Source: Rhizophlyctis rosea (taxonomy: Eukaryota; Chytridiomycota; Chytridiomycetes; Rhizophlyctidales; Rhizophlyctidaceae). From it: a stretch of DNA of 64,000 bases. Each line of letters opens with the position of its first letter. Position 1 is the first letter of the stretch. Below the pieces are notes generated by a model. That model was not told the DNA's origin. It made no database searches and saw only the letters and a list, made by a program, of their open reading frames with translations. The stretch lies in contig JADGJC010000012.1 of assembly GCA_027596075.1 (NCBI GenBank), forward strand, positions 62,001-126,000, read 5' to 3'. Shown here piece by piece: positions 20,888-30,214 of this stretch. A program made the translations under genes and the position numbers.

Positions 20888-23290
20888 CTACTTCCTAACC
20901 CCCCCAACCAACCCCCTAAAATAATCCCACCCCTGCCACCACTCATCCCCAACCCCCGTATTAACATTCTTCTTCCCCCCAAGCAACGCAACCCTCGAAC
21001 ACTCCACATCAAACCCTTCAAACTTCCTCCAAATCGCCTGCTGACACCTCGCTTGACTAACCCCATACCCATACGTGTACGGCATGATAGTCCAAAACAC
21101 GTACACCACAAGTCCCAAAAGTGCCGTAACGAGGAGGAGGCGGATGATAGCTGGAACGCGACGCGTGAACTTGTCGAGGACGCAGGCGAAGAGGAGGATG
21201 GAGAAGTAAAGGGAGGGAAGGTAGTGGTGGACGAAGAGTTGACGTTGGGTTGTTATGAAGAAGAAGGGGATGTAGTGGATTATCCAGCCGAGTTTAAGTA
21301 CCATGTCGACGTATTCTACACGACCACCGAGAGCTAGCAACAGATCAAACACCACAAGACCCACAAGCCCCGCACTCCACACCGCCCAACTGGGGAAGAG
21401 GTTAATCTCCCCACCAGGAATGGGAGACCAAGGAATCTGTCTGCTAACTCCGCGCTGTTTAGCGGTTGGTGGACGCCAGCCACGGTTCATTTTCCCAATT
21501 GCCGCGCTGTATCCGCGGCGCCAGTAGCGCGTTGTTTTGATTGGGAGGGGCCAGTATAGAGGTGTGGAAGCCGAAGGGTGGTGTTTGGGAAGACGGTGGT
21601 GGAGGTTGATTGTTGCGTGGTAGACTGCCAAAACCTTCTCCTTAAGTGTCGCCGGAGTGTACGTAACCAACTCCGCCTTCTCAGCTTCCGGGATAGTAGA
21701 TGGCGGAGCATTGATCTCAATACGGAAGGTAGTGGAGTAAGACGATACGAACGGGTTGGCTGCAACGATGGTTTTGTTTGCACAGGAGACTTCTTGGTGG
21801 AAGACTTTATCGGTGGAGTCGCGTGCATTGATGGTTTCGTCGGGGAGACGGTGGTCGTAGGTGCTGTAAAGGACGGCGTTGGATTCCGCGTTGATGAGAT
21901 GGAAGGGTTCCATGGCGTTGAGGGAGGCGTGGTCGTTGTTGTTGGCGCCGGTTGGGGTGCGGGATACCATCCAGATTTTGTTGCCTGTGTAGTGGTCTTT
22001 GGAATGGGAGGTGCAGGTGGCTCGGTCGTTGCCTTTGGTGACGACGGACTTTTTGGAATCATCGTGGGTGAGGAGTTTACGGCTCTTGACGTGCTCAAGG
22101 ACAACCATGTCTCCGTATCGTAGGCGAACGTTTGCACCCTCCGGAATGCCGCGTGTGCTGGTGAGTTTGATGAGCCAGGCAGTGTCCGACGTCCTGTTCA
22201 CGGTACTAACAAGACTGCCATCAGCAGCTGGTTCAGCACAAGTCAAGAAGCCACCGTGGGAATATTCATGACGGATGTGAACTTTGGAACCGTAGTACAC
22301 ATGCTTGATGGTGGGTGGGGTTGGGACAGCGCCGAGCAAGCCTTCGCGGACTTCCATAGGGAAATGCTTGTCTCCGGGGCCTCGGTACTCGAGCATGGCA
22401 AAGTGAACAGCGAAGGCGGAGATGTAAATGGCGATGGGAATAACGATCAGAGCGATGGCGCGGGCAATGACGTGGAGAGGGAAGGAGCGGGGAGATTGTT
22501 TGGAGATGCGGGATAGGTCGTGGAGGGTTAACAAACCAACGGTGGCAACGGTGAATAGTCCAACCCACTTGATGCTAGTCACGCAACCCAAAGAGACACC
22601 AACCCCAATGAGAGAACCCCACCAACCCAAGGAGAAGGGAGCATCTCTGTGCCCACGGAAGATGAGCCAGAACAAGGTAGCCAGGGCAATGAAGAACATC
22701 AATGGGGCATCAAGCAAAATCAAACGGGATTGAGTGGCGATAGCGTTGTCGAAGGTGATCAAAAGACCGGCAAGGGCAGCGGACAGGTGAGACAGGCCAC
22801 CCTTCCGCAGGGTCAGGTATGCAACAGGGACAAGGAGAGTACCGAAAGTGGCGGAAACCAATCTCATCGCAATGTAAGGAATGGCATCGTAGCTGTCACC
22901 GATGTACTTGATGTTGATGTCGGAGCCACCCTTGTAATGGGACAGGTATGCAGCCAAGGTGTAGAACAGCTTCCCAAGAGGTGGGTGGTAGTCCAGGACC
23001 ATCTCCCGCCGCAAGTAACGGACACCTTGTTCAGCAAAGTGGATCTCATCAAAGACGACTTCATTGGGGTCGGAGAGGCGGTAGGTACGGACGGCGAAGG
23101 CGATGGCGGCGAGGAATAGGGCAAGGAGGATTGTGACTGGGGATGTGAGGGACGGCGAGGGAGGGGCTGCGAGTTGCTGCTTCTTGGATTTTTTGGTTTC
23201 TGAGTTTTGGGTTTGGGGAGTTGCGGGAGCAGGAGCAGCGGACCCCGTTTTCCGCTTCCTTAGACCATCTTTGGCCGGCGTATTAGCCAT
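20888..23290 (-). CDS. Dolichyl-phosphate-mannose protein O-mannosyltransferase (PMT family, GT39)
   Basis: PMTs transfer mannose from dolichyl phosphate to Ser/Thr of secretory proteins in the ER lumen. This is one uninterrupted exon of 800 aa from ATG 23290 (MANTPAKDGLRKRK), the usual family length. The frame is open 27 codons further upstream, but this Met precedes the typical basic cytosolic tail. A first TM segment (TILLALFLAAIAFAV) is followed by the luminal loop with NEVVFDEIHFAEQGVRY, holding the catalytic acidic pair, then DYHPPLGKLFYTLAAYL. Several TM helices follow. A luminal MIR region lies at about 330-520 (HEYSHGGFLTC, VLEHVKSRKLLTHD). The C-terminal TM block includes WIIHYIPFFFITTQRQLFVHHYLPSLYF. 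I cannot assign PMT1, PMT2 or PMT4 subfamily with certainty; the HFAMLEYRGPGD segment is atypical. Confidence 0.93.
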   Translation of the reverse strand: MANTPAKDGLRKRKTGSAAPAPATPQTQNSETKKSKKQQLAAPPSPSLTSPVTILLALFLAAIAFAVRTYRLSDPNEVVFDEIHFAEQGVRYLRREMVLDYHPPLGKLFYTLAAYLSHYKGGSDINIKYIGDSYDAIPYIAMRLVSATFGTLLVPVAYLTLRKGGLSHLSAALAGLLITFDNAIATQSRLILLDAPLMFFIALATLFWLIFRGHRDAPFSLGWWGSLIGVGVSLGCVTSIKWVGLFTVATVGLLTLHDLSRISKQSPRSFPLHVIARAIALIVIPIAIYISAFAVHFAMLEYRGPGDKHFPMEVREGLLGAVPTPPTIKHVYYGSKVHIRHEYSHGGFLTCAEPAADGSLVSTVNRTSDTAWLIKLTSTRGIPEGANVRLRYGDMVVLEHVKSRKLLTHDDSKKSVVTKGNDRATCTSHSKDHYTGNKIWMVSRTPTGANNNDHASLNAMEPFHLINAESNAVLYSTYDHRLPDETINARDSTDKVFHQEVSCANKTIVAANPFVSSYSTTFRIEINAPPSTIPEAEKAELVTYTPATLKEKVLAVYHATINLHHRLPKHHPSASTPLYWPLPIKTTRYWRRGYSAAIGKMNRGWRPPTAKQRGVSRQIPWSPIPGGEINLFPSWAVWSAGLVGLVVFDLLLALGGRVEYVDMVLKLGWIIHYIPFFFITTQRQLFVHHYLPSLYFSILLFACVLDKFTRRVPAIIRLLLVTALLGLVVYVFWTIMPYTYGYGVSQARCQQAIWRKFEGFDVECSRVALLGGKKNVNTGVGDEWWQGWDYFRGLVGGVRK

Positions 23291-23541
23291 GATTGCAAGA
23301 TAGCTTACTCGATGTATCAATCCCGTTTCGGAATAGAAGTTACTATTCAGGAGGTGGAAGGGGAGGAGCAAGCCGGGCCTATTTATGCAACCAACCGAGT
23401 GGTGGAGGGGGAAGTAAACAAAGTCAGGATGACAGGGTCCCCCTCTGGGTCTCCCCTGTGTCCCCTCATTCGATCTCGACCGGAGGCCCCCACACGATCA
23501 TCGACCTTGGAACCATCTGCTGTTCCATCACCCCCAATTGC

Positions 23542-23547
23542 CACGTG
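23542..23547. promoter_or_regulatory. CACGTG E-box, 218 bp upstream of the PHO8-like start
   Basis: A palindromic bHLH site (CCACGTGT context). In budding yeast PHO8 is activated by the bHLH factor Pho4 through CACGTG. Function here is inferred from that precedent. Confidence 0.4.
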
Positions 23548-23606
23548 TAATTCACACGGAATGCAAGCCACAAAGTGTCAACAGTGTCGCAAGTGGCTTC
23601 GAAGAT

Positions 23607-23612
23607 CACGTG
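23607..23612. promoter_or_regulatory. CACGTG E-box, 153 bp upstream of the PHO8-like start
   Basis: Second palindromic site (TCACGTGC context), 65 bp from the first. The pair in one short promoter is more than chance would usually give, but either divergent gene could be the target. Confidence 0.4.
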
Positions 23613-23764
23613 CCGTGCCAGCTGCTTGGACGGTTCTATCTAAATGGCGCTCCTCCACTATCCGCCCTTCCCCTCTTTCTTCACCCCATCACCATCCCGT
23701 CATATAGGACCCCGCAGAGTCAAGCACCCACAGAACAATAGAACCCGACTCCCATCCCACCTCC

Positions 23765-26221
23765 ATGGCAAACAGAAGCTCGCTATCGGCTTCTTCACCT
23801 CTGCTGGAGCACGGGCAGCAAGATGACATAGACGACCAAAACTCAACGGTCATCTGCGGCCACCGCGTCGCTGTGCACCCCTCTCATAGGTGGAAACTGT
23901 GGGCTTACCTTTTCGGAACCTTCCTTCTCATTGTCTTTGTCTCTGCCGCTGGAGTCTTCTATTTCCGTGACGCTTGGCATAAAAGTGCGTAGGATTGTAT
24001 GCTGAATGGAAGTCGCTAAAAGGGTTTGAGTTTGGACGGCAAGAAGGCAGGTGCAGGAAAAGCGGATAGGGACGGGGTGCAAGGAACATGTGGCAATTGG
24101 ACAAGGCGGATGGATGAATGGAGTATGGAGTCGCATCTCACCTTGATGTATGGATTTATAGGTCACAAGCGTAACGTGATCTTGATGATTTCGGATGGGT
24201 TCGGTCCCGCTTCTCAAACCATGGCACGAAACTACCATGCATATGTCAATGACAAACCATACGGCACACAACTGCCGCTGGATACCATTTTGGGTAAGTT
24301 GAACATTTGTCGGAGGGTTCATTGTCAGCCGTAAGTGAGGTAACAATCGAAATCAGTTGGATCTTCACGCACACGGAGCTCTGACAGTCTAGTGACGGAC
24401 TCGGCGGCTGGTGCGACCGCATTCTCATGCGCGCTCAAAACTTACAATGGCGCCATTGGGGTGGTGAGCATTCATTGTGCGGACTTGCTGATCACCGACG
24501 GGGTCCATCGCTAACACCACATTTTTCAGCACCCTGACCAAAAGCCCTGTGGAACGGTCCTGGAGGCGGCAAAGGAGATTGGGTACAAGACTGGTCTGGT
24601 GGTGACATCACGCATCACGCACGGTAAGCGCTTCGTGAGCTCAATGCATCCTATTCATCCTCATAACCAAGTCCTCCAACAGCAACCCCCGCATCATTCT
24701 CCGCTCACGTCATAAACCGCAACTTCGAGAACCAGATCGCGTTGCAACAGATCGGGAACTACACCTTGGGACGAAGAGTCGATTTGATGTTTGGTGGAGG
24801 GCTATGTCATTTCAAGCCTATGGGTGACCCCATCTCGTGTCGACTTGACAATGTGAATGTGTTGGAGTTGGCTGAACGGAGTGGGTGGGCGGTGGGGACC
24901 GACAAGGTGGCTTTTGACGCGTTGGAGGCTGAGACGGCTGCTTCTAAGTACGGTCGAGGACTGCTTTGGACTTTGGTCGAACTTACAGCGGTTCTCATTC
25001 GGATCATATTGACGATAGGCTACCGTTGTTGAACTTATTCACCCGCGACCACATGTCTTTCGAAATCGACCGGGACCCCAAACAAGAGCCATCTTTGAAA
25101 GATATGGCCATGAAAGCCATCAACATCCTGACAAAAGCCACGAAAGGAAAGGGTAAAGGGTTCTTTTTGATGATTGAGGGGAGTCGCATTGATATGGCTG
25201 GGCATAAGTGAGTCACGTTCGAGGTTGATTAATGTGAAGGAAGTCTGATTACTTATGGTGTATGGGGTGTAGCAACGACCCGGCGGCACATGTGAGGGAA
25301 ATCCTGGCATACAATGAGGCCATCGAGGCCGTCAAGGAGTATGTGGAGAAGCATAAGGATACCACGGTGATGATTTCGGTATGGTTTCCCTTGTTTATCC
25401 TCCCAATCTTCTAACACCGAAAAAGTTGACGAACATCAAATCTGCCCTGTTTCTATTTAGGTCTCAGACCACGAAACGGGAGGTCTCTCCGTCGCGCGCC
25501 AACTGAACGAAACGTACCCCAAATACGATTGGTACCCGGATGCGTTAAAGGGCGTCCAGCGGTCGATGGAGGTCATTGCGCCGGAAGTTGTTGCCTATAA
25601 TGCTAGCGATAAGGCGGTGTGGGTTCGGAAAACTGTTGTGGAAGGGTACGAATTATTCGTCAGCAAGAAGCCTGGCAATTCCAACGCTGACGCGACTTCC
25701 GTTTTGCCTACCACCAGATGGCTCAACGTCAAGGACGCCACGAAGGAAGAGATAGCGTACCTTCTCGACCCCGCACGGGACGTCAGTCAAATCACGAGCC
25801 AGTTGGGGTTGATCGTGAGCCGGAGGGCGGAGTTGGGGTGGGCTACGCATGGGCATTCTGCGGTTGATGTGAATTTGGTGAGGAATTGAATGGTAATTCG
25901 AGAAGCTGATTTCGACATGCTTTGCTGATGATGCATTCTGTTGGGTGTAGTACGCACACGGTCTAAACTCGGACGTATTGAGAGGCAACCATGAGAACAC
26001 GGACATTGGGGACTTCATTATTGAGCAGTTGGGGTTGGATCTGGGTGATATTACAACCAAATTGCAGAAGTGAGTTTCTGCTTTATTCCTTCCGTGTGCT
26101 TGATTGCGGACACTGATGTATCCCATTTTGACATCCGGAAAGGAACCCACCAAGTCAATCGGCAATTGAGGCACGAGCGGACCTTCGTATGGATTATAGA
26201 CCGATTCACTATCATCATTAG
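23765..26221 (+). CDS. PHO8: Vacuolar-type alkaline phosphatase (PHO8-like)
   Basis: Ten exons encode 585 aa: 23765-23984, 24162-24293, 24357-24463, 24530-24623, 24683-24947, 24989-25207, 25273-25378, 25461-25877, 25951-26069 and 26143-26221. The enzyme removes phosphate from many monoesters. The yeast relative is a type II vacuolar membrane protein. The N-terminal tail (SPLLEHGQQDD) is cytosolic-type, followed by one TM anchor (LWAYLFGTFLLIVFVSAAGVF). The catalytic core shows VILMISDGFGPAS (metal Asp), LVTDSAAGATAFSC (nucleophile Ser about 133), FFLMIEGSRIDMAGHNND, VSDHETGGLS and the metal His in HGHSAVDVNLY. The C-terminal LRGNHENTDIGDFI is typical of PHO8. Acidic-dileucine-type SPLLE near the N-terminus would suit vacuolar sorting. 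The intron at 24948-24988 is only 41 bp, the shortest accepted here. Confidence 0.93.
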
Positions 26222-26462
26222 AATAGTGATGGACGATGGTTTCTAGATTAGTTCAGGGCATGAACAGTCTATTCCTGCAGAACTAGATGGGTTAGCAACT
26301 TTTGTCTGTTCTACTAGCATTTATTCGAGCCGCAATCCTGACTGGACTTGTATGTGAACGAGATCCCAATAGTAAACGCATCCATATTGTTTTAAAAATG
26401 TGCACTACATTGAACATGACAACCAAAGGCCTGTATCAAAGGTCTTGATCCTGGATTATGTG

Positions 26463-26940
26463 TGGGGGTGGAGTAAGGAAATGGGGAGAGGATGGGGAAT
26501 GTGAAAGAGCGGACACCATCAGCCAAAGAGGCCAAGACGATTCCGTTTACGGAAGCTCCCAGTATTGGGCGGCTTGATACGTTCAGACGTAACAAAGCCA
26601 TTGGCCCCTGAGTCGCGGGCAATAAGCGCCGGGTGGCTTCAAAGAACGTGGTATGCCTCCACCACCCGGGCGATGGAACGCAGCGAGGTGACCCATAGGG
26701 GACAAAACCTGCGAACCAAGTCTTGGTCTTGAGATGTACGTATAGAGTGGGGGTGGAGTAAGGAAAGGGAGGGGAAGGGGATTGTAAAGAGCGGCTACCT
26801 TCGACCAAAAAGGTTACAAATGCGCCGTTTACGGAAGCACCCAGTATTGGAAAGCCATATGACGAATATGACCATTGCCCCTGAGTCTCGGGTCAATAAA
26901 GCAACAGGCGCTTCAAAGAACTTGGTATGCCTCCACGCCC
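26463..26940. repeat. Pair of diverged direct repeats, about 200 bp each, 285 bp apart
   Basis: Copy 1 is 26463-26664 and copy 2 is 26748-26940. Shared words in the same order: GGGGGTGGAGTAAGGAAA, AAGAGCGG, CCGTTTACGGAAGC, CCCAGTATTGG, CATTG, CCCCTGAGTC, CAATAA, GCTTCAAAGAAC and TGGTATGCCTCCAC. I estimate about three-quarters identity by eye. Variants of AGTCTTGGTC flank the second copy on both sides. No terminal inverted repeats, ORF or RNA promoter boxes are evident, so the element class is unknown. Confidence 0.75.
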
Positions 26941-27716
26941 GTGCTGAGTCTTGGTCGGTCTTGGATATCCCACCGGCTTTACGGGATCGGCGATGAAGAG
27001 TGATGTGCGTTGACAATTGATATGAGGGAAGGTACAGTACGACAAAAGTAAGGAAACAAAAAGAAGAAAAGATTACAATATTTCGAGAACTCGCTAACAA
27101 GCTATAACGAATTCCATACTCCAAGAGATGGAAGCAGTATAGCTGGCTTGCGAGCCCAGGAAATATTGTAAGAAAAGAAGAAGAATATAGAGTATATTGC
27201 ACACAGCTCATGCTCAACTCCGTCACATCCATTGTCGGAAAGTGACCAAACGACACTTCATTTCAAGCTTGCTCACCATCATGCCGACATGAAAGGCCAC
27301 CAACCGGTGAACCAGACTATGCCAACAATGTCATTTGATGAACAAGCTCGATCGGGCCAACCGGTTAATCCCGTGAGTGAAGCGTCAAATACGAAATAGC
27401 TGCTTTCTTGGGGGGAGAACTGCCAGCACTCAGTCACAAGTGACGGAGCTAGGAGCCAAACGGCGCCCTTTTCCTGCCTGGTGTACGCATTCAGACGATG
27501 CTCGACGAATCCAGCGAGTCTGCTTCTCCCCGTTGCGCATCAGAACAGGCTAATGTGTCGGGGCCGGGAATAGAACCCAGCATTTGTGCAGAGCACAAAC
27601 CAGCACCAGCTGTGGACATGGATTGAGTATGACGGCGAGGATGTGTGTTGTGGAGTAAGGATGCCGCGCGATATTGAGTTCCAAACGTGTAATGGCGAGA
27701 TTCGAAGTCGCATGAG

Positions 27717-27793
27717 TGGATGGGGATGGATGGATGGATGGGTGGATGGATGGATGGATGGATGGATGGATGAATGGACGGATGGATGGATGA
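27717..27793. repeat. Imperfect (GGAT)n microsatellite
   Basis: About 77 bases of TGGA/GGAT tetranucleotide with a few substitutions (GGGT, GAAT, GGAC). Confidence 0.95.
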
Positions 27794-28599
27794 TGTGTAC
27801 CGATGGTGGTATGAAGGGAGAGTATGGAAGTCGATGATGGAAAATGCCGCATGTAAGTGGTCGACGTTTCAAGATTGGAAAAAGTGGAGAGAAATGAAGG
27901 AATGAAGAAACGGTTGAACTTCGCTCCAGCAACCTGGGTTGCGCCACATGATGCACAATGATGAGTCACGCAGTATGACCAAAAGTAGTCAAATCAGCCT
28001 TTTCCCAAATGATCGTCAGTCTGATACCGACTTCTAATCTGAATATCATAGATGAAACATAACCCATGCCATGAACTCTTGGGTATTGGGAAGACTGGCG
28101 GATATTTGGGCACAAGGTGAAGACAGGAAAGGAAGATCGCCGGAAGAGGAGAAAAGAGAAAGAAAAAAGATTGACAAAAAAGCCACACCTCTTCTCACCT
28201 CATCTACATCTGCACAGTCGGAAATGGAGTTGACACACTGAGCACACTTTGCATAACCAACTACAACTCTCGCATCAGCAATCAGTCTATAGAACATGGC
28301 TGTCCTCCCCGAGAGCAAACATACACGACATGAAATGACTGGCGGATGCTGCTACGGAAGTGGAGGAGAGCTGGAGCTAGGTGCTGGAGTGTGAAGCGAG
28401 ATCGCTTAGTAATCGAGTGGCCAGGTGACTGGAAGCGGATTTCGAATCTTTGGATGGCTGCGGCCTGTGAACTGGGTTTCTGGTGCACTCTCACTACTCT
28501 CGCCCACCATCTGCCAAGGCAAAAGTTATCTCTGCGCGCCAGAAAAACCTCTCAAATCCCAACCTGTCGCGTAAGCACACAATAAGAGCTGCAAAAGTC

Positions 28600-29881
28600 A
28601 TGTTACCCCAAATTGCCTCGCCTGCACGAATAGTCACAAGGAGACAGGCTAAGTTGTTGGCCGGTCACGTTGACGCTACACCAAAAACTTACAAGTGAGG
28701 GCCAGCAAGTTGGGCGTTTGGGCACAAGCTTTACACTAGCTAAACCGAACCCTCTTTCCCAGAGTCACGAAAGCAGCTCCTCGTTCCAGAGCAACCAAAA
28801 CTGTGAAGCCGTGCGTCCCGTCCCCTTCCTCCCCTCCCGCCATAGACCACGCCTTCCACCCGCCAGACATACCCCTCACCTCCACCCTTTCAACCGCCGA
28901 AGCAGCCGTAGCAGCCCCAACCGCCTCCCTCCCCACCTCCTACATCCCCTTCGACTACGACACAGCCCTCGCCCAACTCCTCTCCGCAGACCCCTCCCTA
29001 AAACGCATCATTGACTCCTCCCAAAAACCCTGCCGAATATTCGAAGGCACAGACTACGGCCGCGGCAACAACGGCCTAGACATTTTCCGCGCTCTTTCAA
29101 CAGCAATCATCTACCAACAACTCCACGGCAAAGCCGCTGCATCGATCCTCAAACGATTCATTGCACTATTCTCAACGAAAGACGACCAAGACCCGAACGC
29201 CCATGGCGGTGCAGATAATTACGCAGACCCCCGGCATCATGGACCGTTCCCGTCGCCAGCGGCAGTCCGCGCCACGGAGAGGGCAACGTTGATGACGGCT
29301 GGGTTGTCATACCGCAAAGCTGAATACATTCACGCTTTAGCAGACAAGTTCATCGACGGGACAATAACGAATGACAAAATCCTTCAAATGAGCGATGAAG
29401 AAATTGCAAAGACTCTGGTTGCCATCAAGGGCATAGGCCCGTGGACAGGTTGGAATATATGTCATCATGCTCGTACACGGATAGCAAGCTCACATCGTAT
29501 CATCCGCATCAGTTGATATGTTCCTCATGTTCGACCTAAAACGCCCAAACATTCTGCCTGTGGGCGATTTGGGAGTTCAAAAAGGAATGAGCATCCATTT
29601 CAATCTTGGTGCTAAAGCTGGAGGTGGGAAGAAGAAATCAAAAGGCAAAGCGGGTGCTGGGGGTGGAGTATATTTGCCATCGGTAAGTCCCCGACTCCAC
29701 CCCTTCATCAGAATTTCGTGGAGTGGCCTTGGCAGAATCACAACTGACATTTGGATATGTTTGATTTTCTCACCAGCCGGACGAAATGCGGGAAGCAGCT
29801 AAAGTGTGGGAACCTTATCGGACCATTGGAAGTTATTACATGTGGGCTGTTGCGGATGTGAAGACGTTGGAGGATTCATAA
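28600..29881 (+). CDS. MAG1: DNA-3-methyladenine glycosylase (AlkA/MAG1, HhH-GPD superfamily)
   Basis: The enzyme excises alkylated purines, starting base-excision repair in the nucleus. Four exons, 28600-28694, 28763-29448, 29513-29682 and 29777-29881, encode 351 aa. ATG 28600 is the first Met in the open frame. The N-terminal 100 residues are basic and Ser/Pro-rich ([11 protein letters not shown], then [10 protein letters not shown]), probably a flexible nuclear-targeting tail. The catalytic fold begins near [21 protein letters not shown]. It includes [23 protein letters not shown] and the helix-hairpin-helix [18 protein letters not shown], with catalytic Asp about 262. An intron splits the codon before that Asp. 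A Lys/Gly-rich insert ([14 protein letters not shown]) precedes the conserved C-terminal helix [17 protein letters not shown]. The gene converges on the lipin gene. Confidence 0.93.
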
Positions 29882-30214
29882 AGTAATGTCATTTGATTGC
29901 GGTCTTTCCAAAACTATCTTGAACATAGGATCTACTGTCGGTCCAAACGCATAATATTGTACTGTACAGATAGTTGACCGAGAAGTCTGTTGTCGTTAAT
30001 GTGGTGATGACTGCTCATATAAGATCTCAATCAAGACTGCCCCAAAATTCATGTCAGCTGCAATGGGATACACACAGAAAACAGACACCCTTCCATCTAT
30101 ATAATACAACACAGAAGAACAGACCAACATAATTACATCATCGCGTGATATACAAACCCTACAATGAACCCTCAAATGTCTCATCTCCACAAAACCCCTC
30201 ATCACCCCACACTC
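29882..30214. other. Convergent 3' spacer between MAG1 and PAH1
   Basis: 333 bp, AT-rich, with no supported ORF. From about 30165 the plus strand becomes C-rich because it mirrors the Glu/Gly-coding end of the lipin gene. Confidence 0.6.

Larger units (their letters stand above)
23291..23764. promoter_or_regulatory. Bidirectional promoter between PMT and the alkaline phosphatase gene
   Basis: This 474-bp region drives two divergent genes. It contains two CACGTG palindromes and pyrimidine-rich stretches on the plus strand shortly before 23765. No ORF in it has support. Confidence 0.55.
26222..28599. other. Long repeat-bearing intergenic spacer
   Basis: This 2.4-kb stretch between PHO8 and MAG1 has no gene I can support. 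It holds two diverged copies of a roughly 200-bp repeat (26463-26664 and 26748-26940) and a GGAT microsatellite (27717-27793). Two CCAACCGGT words occur near 27302 and 27358. Minus-strand open stretches at 26392-26808 and 26795-27256 run through the repeats and read as related text, so they come from the repeat rather than a gene. Confidence 0.5.

Noticed and set aside
27558..27612. tRNA-like 3' half on the minus strand (T-arm-like CTGGGTTCTATTCCCGG followed by CCCCGACA)
   Set aside because: There is no matching 5' acceptor strand, D-arm or anticodon arm at the right distance. At best it is a tRNA fragment.
27540..27969. Two overlapping minus-strand ORFs with Ser/His/Pro repeats
   Set aside because: They run through the GGAT microsatellite and their repetitive text is a direct reading of it.
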